Assembly (NCBI GenBank): GCA_945910005.1
Contig: OX246738.1
Location: 26,761,303 to 26,825,302, forward strand
Length of the DNA: 64,000 nucleotides
Direction: 5' to 3'
DNA from: Isoperla grammatica
Lineage: Eukaryota; Arthropoda; Insecta; Plecoptera; Perlodidae
Part shown: one piece after another, positions 55,401 through 64,000 of the stretch
Layout of the letters: each line of letters starts with the position of its first letter
Position numbering within the stretch: position 1 is the stretch's first letter
Program-made: the position numbers and the translations under genes
The notes under the pieces: model-generated
What the model was told of the DNA's origin: nothing
The model's input: only the letters and a program-made list of their open reading frames with translations
Databases searched by the model: none

Positions 55401-58400
55401 CAAGCATTTTGATATGATAAGACTGTCGATCGCAAGAATGACATTGATGTTTTTGCTTCATTTCAAAATGCCACTTTGTGTATGTGAATGCTATTGGTTG
55501 TCTGGTCCAGTCCAGTCCACCCATAAACACTAACAAAGTCTCGCGGCGATGATGCGGGTTACAATTGGTTCTCCTGTCAACCAGTGAGCCAATAGCAGGC
55601 TCACACGCCGATTCCGTCAGTCTGCCCCAGATTGCATGGCGCTTTGTGGGCCACTTTTTAGCAGTTGATGCAGAAAGTGAAGACAATGCAAACTCATTTT
55701 GAGAATAGCATATCCTGAATTTAATTTTTAATTTTTTTCTCTAGCTACAGTATATTTTTAATTTAATCGGAACTACATTAAGTAGCCTTCACAAAGAATG
55801 CATTATTTATTATTATTTCATTTGAAAGGATCGCATAGGCCTAGAGTTATGGGGATAGTGACTAATTCATAAAACTAAAATAATATGATGTATAAAATAT
55901 GAAATAATGATAATTATAATAATAATTAATAATGAATGATAAGATAATGATAATAATAATAATTAGTAATCAACTGGCATAGAGGACTAATACTGTACTT
56001 AACAAAATGTCACACTTTATACCTGATTTTAATGCCAGGTTGACGAGGAGAACTTTTACATTGAAAGCTAAGGATGTTTTACATCAAATTGTATAGATGT
56101 AAGCCGCCTACACATACTTACTGTCGGTGTACGGTCTCCGCCTACCACAGCAGACACCTTGCCGTCAGCCATGGACACTTGTCGCACAGTGGAGCTCTCG
56201 CTGTCGGCCACAAACAGAACCTGCTTGGACGTTGCCACAGAAAGACCAGACGGCTGTGCGAACGCAGCCGAGTGGGGGTAAGAGTTATTGCGGTTCTCTT
56301 CCTTGCCGCTGCCAACTAATGCGACACAAGTGCCAGCTTCATACTGCCTGTGAAGAAAATAATTTATTAAGCTCACCTACAAGTTCATTAGATACACAGT
56401 ACAGTAATTGCTAATTGTATCTAAACCTCACTTAGGCTATACTGTAGTTATAAGTTAACTTAGTGCAGGTATTACGATCACAAATAGTAATGTAATATGT
56501 AGCAAATAAGCTATACCGAGAATTTCAGAAGTTTTGATTGGTGGTTGCCATGGAGAAAACAAGCTATTTGACGAATAAGTAACTTTATAGGGACATTGTT
56601 ACACTGGGTCTTAGGCCCGTTATTCAATGCCCAGTTACCACAACTGCCATGTAAATTTAACTGTGAGATAAGCACACTTTGGTGTATTTCTATTGGTCAT
56701 TGTCATGGTGAAAGCAATTTAACTAAAGAGAAAATTATAATTGAAATACTGGACCCATTTGGCCCCGGGGTAGAATAAGACCAGGGTTACTCTGCCAGTC
56801 GTAAGAGGCAACAGAAGGAGACCCTGTCCCTTTCATCCCACTGAAAATTGCTCCTCCCACTTGGCCCTGCCTTCCCTTGCTGGACTCCCCTTACGACCAG
56901 CCCCGTAATGTACAATGGATCTGATTTGGAAGAGATCAAATGACCTAAGCAGTCGAGTACGTCATTAAACACAAAATAATAAATAATACATTGAAATACC
57001 TAAGGGCCTTAGGTACCTTCTATGTAGGCCTACAGTAGTTACCAGGAAAATTGTGCAATACAATACACTTCCAAACATAAACGAAAACGAGTAGGTATAG
57101 ACCTACAAGTAAAAACTAAAAACAGACATTGTGGATACTGTTTCAACATTCTAAGGAAGTAGAATATATTTTTTGTCATAGGGTATTCATATTACGTACC
57201 ATAATAGGCCTACTGATTCTTACTTTTTTTTCCACCAAGAGCAAGTGTTCAAGAAAAGGCCCCATATTTGATGTGTCCCTGCCATAGCAATTAGCAGCAC
57301 AGGTGCCACTAGACATAAATCCCAGGGAGAAGAGAGTTCCTGGTGTACTCCCATTCCACCTCCAACTTTGTCTGTTCCCTGAAATCCTGAGCCAGCAACC
57401 GTTGATACACGAGAGGTTTTTAAATTGATCTGGAATTATAAGAATTCAAAGATGTCGTAAAACAGTTTGCCTTACAAAGTAGGTAGGGGCAGAGGGCACA
57501 GTTTGAATCAAAAAGATGAGAAGACAAATGAAGTGAAGATATAGATGTTTTGGCAAACTGATGGTCTTGATCACCAAATCTTCACACATAAAATCACCCA
57601 ATCTTGAGTAGAAATCACACTGAAGTGAATATTATCAACTTGAAAATAATGTTTAGCTAATTTCTGGGGTGGAGATGCGACTTGGTAGTTTTTGCCATAT
57701 TTTTTACAACAAACCATTTTATTTAATGGTGTTTAGATAGAGCTAGGGTTTCGTTGTTCTTTAACCCCAAATTACTCGTGTGGGGTATATATGGCCCCAG
57801 CAAACTACTGCAAACTGTATTGCTTCTTAATGGTTTTTAGGACTGCCGTTCGGACATCGATGTTTCGATTCCATGTTGAAATTGCGGCAGAATTCTGACA
57901 TCAATACTATACTTTGACATCGAAACCCCCCAAAAAATAGAGATTGAAATACGTTTTTCACTGGGGCGGCAAGCTGTGCCGTGTACACGTCGGGTACAAC
58001 TGAAAGGGATGCTTGTCCATCGAACCTGGGGCTTCAGCCAATCGGGGCCAAGGTCGTTCCCTGTTGAAGAGTTGTCAGAACGAGGTAGCTTGACTGAAGC
58101 AGTGAGGGACTGTGGGAGGGCGAGCGAGCATCAGTATCACATCGTGCGCACTCAAGTGAGAATGTCTGCTAGCGCTGAATATGGCCAGGCACAGTATCAT
58201 TTGCAATTATTTTAAATTTTTTGCCTATTTTTTGCCTATTTAAAAATATAAAAAAAAAAATTTTGGGAGGGGGAACAAATCGATGTCAATGTACAAATTT
58301 TCAGCCTGATATCGATTTACAAATATAAATAAATTAAGGATGTGCGGTTAGTAGCCTACATTTTTATTGCGGTTCGGTTTGGTCACTTTAATTAACCTCG

Positions 58401-61400
58401 GTTTTCGGTTATTTATGTTAATTAATATCCCTTGATTTCACTTAGTATGCAACCAGTGTTTCCAAATATTGACAATGGTTTTCTCAGATTGTAGGCCTAG
58501 GCCTGTACCTACATTTGGCTCTGGATCACCTGACCACTCAGGTGGGTTGTCTACATCAGTGGTTCCCGACCGGTAATCTGCGGAACGGCGCAGGTCCGCA
58601 GACTCATTGCTACCAGTCGCAAAGTGTCTGCTGTCTATTAGTTGTAATTATGATAATATTTTAGAAACGTGTAAAAATTCTAAAAATTTGTTTTACACAT
58701 TATTTTACTCGTACTCGGTATGAATGGGTAAATTATATTTTCTTAGGAGGGGACACTTGCTAATAAATCAATCAATACCAACTACAAACACCCACTTCTA
58801 CCGACACAGAAAGTTGAGAGCATTCATGGCAAGGAACGACTCGAGACTAGAAACAACCATGATTATAAACGTGCAATCCTAAGTTAAATTATTAGTAATT
58901 AGGGTACCTCATTATATTATTAAACACACACAAATTTTACAATGGATAATAGTAATTTGTTGATAATATTATTAATGAATATTTGAATGATGTTTCCTGT
59001 GTTTACATTCTTCCAGTTGCCCCTTCCCTTCATTTGCCTTATTTGTCCAGATCGCTGTAGATGCTGTTTTGCGGTATAAGTAAACCCACAATATTGTTGC
59101 CTCCGGCGGCTGAGGCTACCCCCTTAGACCCCTTATAGCCGCACCGGTCCGTACGCTTGAATTAATCATTTTGCCAGTCCGCGAGATGAAAAAGGTTGGG
59201 AACCACTGGTCCACAACACTCTCATTCTCACGATGAACACAATGAAACTTGATTTCTCGCGCGTGGCAATCGTGCAGTCGTAACAGAGTCGATAAAGAAG
59301 GCTCTGACATGCTTAAGTTATCGACCTGTCTGTTCATTCGATTCGTTCAGTGGATTGATTAGTCGTACAGGCAGTCATTTTGAACTGTGCTGCGATCTAG
59401 CGAAGAAAAAGAACACTACTACGGTTCTGCCACGCATGAAAAATTATCTCGTAAAACCTACCAGGAAAAAACGCCTTCAGTTATTAAAATAAATTTTCGC
59501 TCCGGTTAACTAAAACCCGACCCGAAAAATCGGTTTACTGCACATCCCTAAAAATAAATAAGTAAATAAATAAATAACAATTAGGCCTAATAAATACATA
59601 ATAATCACAAACATTCTATTATGTATTGCACAAACTAGTTTGTCACAGTAATAGGCCTAGTGAGCATGATAACTGATAAGTGAAAACTATTCAACGGAAT
59701 CCTACAAGATCTGGTTTCAAAAATATGAAGAGTCGAGTATTCCCGTTTAAGTAGAAGACAATTTGTTTAGGAGCCCATACCTTGCCATGTGTGGGCAGAG
59801 TATAGTTTTCATACCTCTCGAATAGCATGATTTTCTGTGTCAGCTACGTACAGCCTGTCCTCAGTATAGAATACTAATCCTTGTGGACTATGAAATCTTG
59901 CTTCAGTTAAACTGCCATCCAAGAATCCAGCCGTGTTGCCACCAATCTCATACTAGAGTAAACAGATCAGTCAATGCAATTAGGATAAGTTTGAAGTGAA
60001 CTGTGCACCTAAAAGAAAAATTCACATTGACATTGTAAAACTAATATTTTTCCAATGAGCAATACAATGATACCTCAGTATTCTAATCCATACAGTAGCG
60101 GAACTCCTATAGCAGCTCCATTGAATTACTTGCGCACGGCGACAAAAGCGCGGTGAAGCGGTGATTGGGATAACATACTCTATGTTCTTTAATCTTTACC
60201 ATTATAAAAACTACCTCAAGTTGTAGTAGTACTACTTGATCGACTCTTCGATTACACGTACACCCACAGCCCATAGGCATAGGACTTGCACGTGCATATG
60301 TTTGCAGCAAGAAAATTAGTCGAGTTTCGCTACTGCATGGATTAGTATAGTACTGTGAGGATACATCACAATTAGACCTACTGTCTACATAGAAAATGTA
60401 AGCCTACACACAATACATAGCCAATAGCCATAGATTAAGAGAATTGTTTGGTTTGGAAATCGGAACTGACTTTAAGTAAGAGGTTCATTCATTTGTCCGT
60501 TCCCCGTCCGTCCGTATGCCACCCTATACCACTAGGGACATGGGTTCGAATCACCATAAAGCATTTTTTTTTAAGTCTTTAGTTTGATAAATGTTATAAT
60601 AGTGCTTCATGGGGAATCGAACCTACGTCCCTAGGTGACATACACTTAGGACTTGTCCCCCAACCGCATCAGCTACTGCGGATGGGTTCTCTCTAAGAGG
60701 TTATAGGCCTACTATTAAATTCAAGTTTGGCTATGCATGGATATTGGATATATCATCCATAATAAAGTTTTGCAATTAGAATAGCTTTATTTTAGTTTAG
60801 CTCAATAGTCTTTCTACGGGTAAGGTCCGAAACTTGTTTTAGCGTTTTCCGTTCCCAAGCGTCCAAGGTTTTGGACCAGGTGAAGTGAAAATATAGACTA
60901 AATCACGTGCGAAGTTTTGTAATCTTAGGAAGACCAATTATTTTAGTCATTAAGTTAAAATTTAAGGGATGAAATAATAAAGGAATTACATTTCTATTTT
61001 CTATTGTTTTTGTATATAAGGTGTAATATACAGTACACAGTCTACTCACAGTCTAGCGGAAGACACGAGCTTTTCAACAATGCTGTTTTGAAATTGCCAC
61101 TATAATAACTGAATGCTGCAGATGCTTGAACGAAAAGGTATGGCATCTCAAACACGCTTCAAACACTCAAGATTGGAGTTTCGGACCGCTGGGATGACCG
61201 CATTGTCAACAAGTAACGGACCAACCAAAGCACGCCAAAAGTGTTTTCAACGAGTTTCAGACCATACCCATTGTCGTAAATAGTATGATTGCAATAATAG
61301 AATCATAAAGCTGAGAGAGAAGTAATCACGTGAAAACATTCCATACCTCAATTTTGCCATCAGGTGTTAAGATGAGAATTCGGTGGTGTCCAGTATCAGA

Positions 61401-63801
61401 CACTGCAAGTCTTTCACTGTTATTATTATTGGATACTAGACAACTTGCTACTTTTCCCGGAAAGAGCAAAGGTCCCTTCACTGTTGCCGTGAGATGTGAC
61501 GCAGGACTCATTGGCAAAGAATGGGTTAACAAAAGTCCTTTTTTCTTGTAATAGTCAACAGATGTTCTCACAAACAAAAACAAATCCTCTTTATGACCTT
61601 CACCCATTATTATGAACAATGGCTCACCACTTGGACCTTGAATTGCAAAATAAAATAATTTCAAATTACACGACATATACTTCTAGAACACACACAGGTT
61701 AGTAGAATAATGCACAAAAGGCCTACTACGTAAATACGTAGTAATGTTAATGTACCATACTGTCCCAAATAAAGTATAAAGTGATCCCTAAATGCTATTC
61801 TGATGGAAAAACGGAAAGTAACAACCACGATGCACATTCGAGTTAAGTATAGTAGTACGTATTTGGCATTTAGTATTGGTTGCTAATTGCTATGGAATTG
61901 TTTAATTCAGTAATGAAAAAATATGGTAATAAAAGTCAAATTTAATTGTGAAATTATAGGTTTCCTGTACACCAAGGAGGCGGGATTGCAAGACACAATT
62001 TTCAGCGGAAGTCAGGACCAATCACAATTTTCATTGTTGCCCACTTTAGTGATTGCTAGGTGACTTGTGGTGATGAATTATTTTAATTCTTATTGTTAAT
62101 AGTAATAACTTAGGCCTATTTCAAGCTGTTTATAACTCCTACTCATTTTGAGAAAAAGTAGATTTTTGAAGATTTTGCCATTATCATTATTTTAAGAAAA
62201 ACTGCCTCTGGCAATAAGATACTACTAGTATTAGGTATTTTATTAACTTCTACCTAAAATTAATAATGTTGGCCAGCATGGAATCCCTAATTCGCTCCAC
62301 ATAGTTCCATCAGCATCATTAACCACGGGATGAGAGATTTCATACCGCTGGACTGCTGCAAGGATATTAGCCGAATCTTTCTCATTGTCAAACTTAGCAC
62401 TATGCACACCAACCTAAAACAATTAAAAACAAAAATTGATACTCTTGCAGTTTATCACCACATTTAGGCCTAATGCTAAATGATAATGTGCTCATAGTAT
62501 GGGCTGGCCAAGGCATTTAAGCCCACATGATCATAATCATGTACCGGTAATGAATGATAATAAATCATAATCATAACGAGCTAAACTTATAGTACGACTA
62601 CGTTTTGGTCTCACCTGAATTTATAGCCTAATAATATCTAACATAACATGTACCGGTAGGCCTACCACAGTTATTATTTTGTTGCTGTTCATTTGTTGGT
62701 ATGTCCATCATACGGCCTCTGCTCTTATCATTGCCTTATATGAAAGGCACAGGGTTGCCTGGTGTGAGCAATATTTATAAGTTGCTAATGGGAAACGCTG
62801 GGTATCATTTTTGGGAACATGAGACAAGTGATGCAGAGCATGCTCAAAGAGAAGCCATGGAGCACTTGAGCCACGGGCGATTGACCAATTCACATTTCAC
62901 AGCCAGAAAGTTCAAATAATAATAAATTCAATGGTTTAGAATAAAGTTGTTCAATGGGTTACCAGTTGGTATTATGCTTTGTAATCTGTGTAACACAAAT
63001 GTAATTGAAAAGGTAAAAAGCTAAAAACTAAAAACCCCTTTAAAGACTACAGCCCTTCACAGCATGTTCCAACGTGTACACAAAACCATCACAGACCATG
63101 GCCGCGATTCTGAATCGGCGTCGATAAGTTTAACCCGAGTTTTAGTCGTTAAAAGAAGGCAGTGAGCCAATCACCGCCTTGCATTCGCCCACTGTAACGA
63201 CAAAAAGCATGCGTTAAACTTATCACGGCCATTCAGAATCGCACTGCATGAGCAGCCATGGAGCCAGGGGTAATGACTAAATAGCAAACATGTGCCTCTA
63301 CCCCCCCCCCCCCCCACACCTAACTCGTATATGATTCACAAGTCTCACTGTCTTTATACTTATTATGTTTGCCGCTGTGTTTCTTATGAAATTTGTGCAT
63401 TTTCTAGAACAAATTTGAATTGTATCCCTCACAGTTAATTTAAAAAACATTTTTAAAATGTGTCCCCCTGACATAGGACATAAGTTTGTTAGTAATACTA
63501 ATATCCAATAACGTACCAGGATTTATGGATGTGAAACTTAACCTGCCTAAGTTATCACTATTTGTGAAATCCAGCCCCTGGTAGGATATTTATTCTATTA
63601 GTGGTAATGAAAAACTAGATAAACTTAACCATACCACAACCAATCCATCTTCTATAGAATACTCATTTTCTAACGTTTTCAAATCAGGTAGAATGTGCAT
63701 GCAATTGATGCAGCAGTATGTGAAGAAGTCCAGTACGACAATCTTTCCTTTCAGCTCATGTTCCAAGGATAGTTGTTTTGAAACATTAAACCACTCTAAA
63801 T
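52205..63801 (-). CDS. NHLRC2: NHL-repeat-containing protein 2 (nine exons in window; N-terminus off the right edge)
   Basis: A conserved cytosolic protein with a thioredoxin-like domain, a six-bladed NHL beta-propeller and a C-terminal beta domain; loss in humans causes FINCA disease, and its molecular reaction is not settled. Exons on the minus strand: 63635-63801, 62254-62413, 61347-61636, 59815-59952, 57224-57429, 56122-56347, 54808-55032, 53808-54093 and 52205-52491, all with GT-AG borders and consistent phases, about 660 residues. The thioredoxin part has [16 protein letters not shown] and, after GVHSAKF, the [10 protein letters not shown] cis-Pro turn. Propeller blades show repeated LYVADT.NH.I / [11 protein letters not shown] / [14 protein letters not shown] motifs. 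The first 50-60 residues are missing on the right. The identity is firm. Confidence 0.96.
52771..53117. mobile_element. MITE of the 22623 family, split by a LINE insertion
   Basis: The left arm CTGGAATTCATAGTCGTTCC...CCCCTAGTGTTGC and right arm GGCAACAGGTGCCTCTAGGG...GATTATGAATAC correspond to the two arms of the MITE at 22623-22769. The middle is occupied by foreign sequence with its own target duplication. Confidence 0.75.
52868..53056 (+). pseudogene. 5'-truncated LINE 3' end with 10-bp TSD
   Basis: AACATTCATG occurs at 52858-52867 and 53057-53066. Between them is a frame reading [20 protein letters not shown] and, after a one-base shift, [20 protein letters not shown], ending in a GATGATGATG tail. 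The Trp/Arg-rich C-terminus resembles RTE-like reverse transcriptase ends and the remnant at 16940. The copy is truncated and frameshifted. Confidence 0.75.
53808..54093 (-). CDS. NHLRC2: NHLRC2 exon (last blade, start of C-terminal domain)
   Basis: From AACCAG|CTGAAT to CTACCAG|GTGAGA. Encodes [31 protein letters not shown] and a beta-rich stretch. Confidence 0.95.
54094..54807. other. NHLRC2 intron
   Basis: 714 bases of AT-rich intron. A CACAATTTGGG/CCCAAATTGTG inverted pair at 54383-54393 and 54548-54558 may mark an old foldback element. Nothing else seen. Confidence 0.5.
54808..55032 (-). CDS. NHLRC2: NHLRC2 exon (propeller blade)
   Basis: 75 codons, phase 0 to 0, from TTGTAG|AATTTG to GTTCAG|GTGAGT. 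Encodes [20 protein letters not shown] and [15 protein letters not shown]. Confidence 0.96.
55033..56121. other. NHLRC2 intron
   Basis: Contains a poly-C run of about 26 bases at 55129-55154 and an ATAATA-rich stretch near 55900-55970. A 140-codon frame at 55264-55686 (minus) has no recognisable domain. Nothing else seen. Confidence 0.55.
56122..56347 (-). CDS. NHLRC2: NHLRC2 exon (propeller blade)
   Basis: From a CTGTGAAG-side acceptor (CAG|GCAGTAT) to CCGACA|GTAAGT. Encodes [29 protein letters not shown] and [16 protein letters not shown]. Confidence 0.95.
56348..57223. other. NHLRC2 intron with partial MITE
   Basis: 56530-56612 is an inverted partial copy of the MITE at 18651. The rest (including a GTCGTAAGAGG...CCTTACGAC pair at 56800-56900) is unassigned. 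Confidence 0.6.
57224..57429 (-). CDS. NHLRC2: NHLRC2 exon (propeller blade)
   Basis: From TTCCAG|ATCAAT to an A8 run followed by GTAAGA. Encodes [25 protein letters not shown] and [13 protein letters not shown]. The run of eight A at the donor is a place where the exact end may be off by a base, though the phase with the next exon is correct as drawn. Confidence 0.92.
58336..59549. mobile_element. Outer TIR element (about 1.2 kb)
   Basis: The left end AAGGATGTGCGGTTAGTAG pairs with right CGGTTTACTGCACATCCCT. AACCTCGGTTTTCGGTT near the left and AACTAAAACCCGACCCGAAA near the right are further inverted repeats. It contains a complete second element at 58557-59208. The flanks are A/T-simple, so a target duplication cannot be judged. 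Confidence 0.65.
58557..59208. mobile_element. Nested hAT-like element (652 bp)
   Basis: Starts CAGTGGTTCCCGACCGGTAA and ends GGTTGGGAACCACTG, the CAGTGGTTC...GAACCACTG form common among hAT elements. Flanks GTCTACAT and GTCCACAA agree at 6 of 8 positions. No transposase. Confidence 0.78.
59815..59952 (-). CDS. NHLRC2: NHLRC2 exon (propeller blade)
   Basis: 46 codons, phase 0 to 0, from CTCTAG|TATGAG to GAGAG|GTATGA. Encodes FHSPQGLVF and [14 protein letters not shown]. Confidence 0.95.
60500..60575 (+). mobile_element. SINE family A, copy 2
   Basis: TAGGGACATGGGTTCGAATC with a B box at 60543-60552, followed by a T run. Matches the copies at 44505 and 60605 around the B box; the head is shortened. 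Confidence 0.55.
60605..60690 (-). mobile_element. SINE family A, copy 3
   Basis: On the minus strand TAGCTGATGCGGTTGGGG (A-box region, 60657-60674) and GGTTCGATTCCCC (60611-60623), with TAGGGACGTAGGTTCGA shared with the other copies. Confidence 0.65.
60818..61269. mobile_element. TIR element (about 452 bp)
   Basis: GGGTAAGGTCCGAAACTTGTTTT-type left end and complementary right end ACGAGTTTCAGACCATACCC. No target duplication resolved; no coding frame. Confidence 0.6.
61347..61636 (-). CDS. NHLRC2: NHLRC2 exon (thioredoxin end, first propeller blade)
   Basis: From TTCAAG|GTCCAA to ATTGAG|GTATGG. Encodes [30 protein letters not shown] and [18 protein letters not shown]. Confidence 0.96.
61637..62253. 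other. NHLRC2 intron
   Basis: 617 bases of AT-rich intron; nothing recognised. Confidence 0.6.
62254..62413 (-). CDS. NHLRC2: NHLRC2 exon (thioredoxin domain, second half)
   Basis: From TTTTAG|GTTGGT to TTTTAG|GTAGAA. Encodes [20 protein letters not shown] to [16 protein letters not shown] and ends one base into a Gly codon. Confidence 0.95.
62414..63634. other. NHLRC2 intron
   Basis: Contains a MITE at 63103-63243 and a C-rich run at 63300-63316. A 72-codon frame at 62701-62919 has no recognised product. Confidence 0.6.
63103..63243. mobile_element. MITE with GCGATTCTGAAT termini (about 140 bp)
   Basis: GCGATTCTGAATCGGCGTCG followed by ATAAGTTTAAC at the left is mirrored by GTTAAACTTATCACGGCCAT followed by TCAGAATCGC at the right. 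No clear target duplication. Confidence 0.72.
63635..63801 (-). CDS. NHLRC2: NHLRC2 exon (thioredoxin active-site region)
   Basis: From TTTCAG|ATTTAG to GTTGTG|GTATGG. Encodes [20 protein letters not shown] followed by [25 protein letters not shown] occupies the place of the redox CxxC motif. Confidence 0.96.
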
Positions 63802-64000
63802 CTGAAAGAAAAGTAGACACATTGGGTATGACAAACTTTTATTACAATTGCTATCTCTTCATAAAGTTTAATATGCCTGATGAGGAAAACTGTCATCATA
63901 TGGAGTTACTCTTTGCAAACTTACAAAAAATATCAAGGGTGACTATTTAAGCTAGCCTATAGAAGTAGTAGCTTTGAGTTTGTTCACTAACAAACTCAAT
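63802..64000. other. NHLRC2 intron upstream of the first exon in the window
   Basis: Intronic sequence to the right edge. No earlier NHLRC2 exon is present here, so the start codon lies beyond base 64000. Confidence 0.6.

Larger units (their letters stand above)
57430..59814. other. NHLRC2 intron with nested hAT elements
   Basis: Holds the element pair at 58336-59549. The stretch 57700-58320 has ATCGATGT words at both ends and may be another degenerate element. No coding sequence is supported. Confidence 0.6.
59953..61346. other. NHLRC2 intron with SINEs and a MITE
   Basis: Holds two family A SINE copies in opposite orientation (60500-60575 and 60605-60690) and a TIR element at 60818-61269 (GGGTAAGGTCCGAAACTTG...CGAGTTTCAGACCATACCC). 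Confidence 0.65.

Noticed and set aside
55264..55686. 140-codon open frame, minus strand, in an NHLRC2 intron
   Set aside because: No family similarity, no NHL motif, and the flanking NHLRC2 exons already join in phase without it.

Overview
The window is nuclear DNA of an animal, most likely an arthropod. The genes are spliced, with long introns, GT-AG borders and AATAAA/ATTAAA polyadenylation signals. The GPAT protein has insect/crustacean-style wording. The 5S rRNA has an arthropod-type closing helix (GTCAACGGC/GCCGTTGGC). There are tRNA-headed SINEs and a Ty1/copia element primed like Drosophila copia. Species cannot be told. The octamer TAGGCCTA and its variants are scattered through almost all non-coding DNA.

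Layout. 1373-23859 (minus) is a GPAT3/4-type glycerol-3-phosphate acyltransferase gene; its last exon lies beyond the left edge. Two alternative versions of exon 5, the exon that carries the catalytic HX4D block, are the most interesting feature here. 26619-31199 (minus) is a complete, very young Ty1/copia retrotransposon. 31851-35824 (plus) is ATP synthase subunit e. 35925-44820 is a transposon-rich intergenic region with several hAT-like elements, a broken non-LTR retrotransposon, and a solitary 5S rRNA gene at 42467-42584 (minus). 44946-48763 (plus) is an alpha-tubulin gene whose first exon codes only for the initiator Met, with a recognisable CRE/TATA/Inr promoter. 52205-63801 (minus) is NHLRC2, running tail-to-tail towards tubulin; its 5' end lies beyond the right edge.

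The four protein genes are housekeeping genes of unrelated pathways: ER glycerolipid synthesis, the mitochondrial ATP synthase, microtubules, and a cytosolic thioredoxin/NHL-propeller protein. There is no sign of an operon or functional cluster. Nearly all other recognisable sequence is mobile DNA: TIR elements (many with exact target duplications), two SINE families, LINE fragments and nested insertions. No CRISPR array, organelle insertion or prokaryotic segment was seen. Exon borders were read by eye from splice consensus, reading phase and protein-family similarity; no alignment was run.
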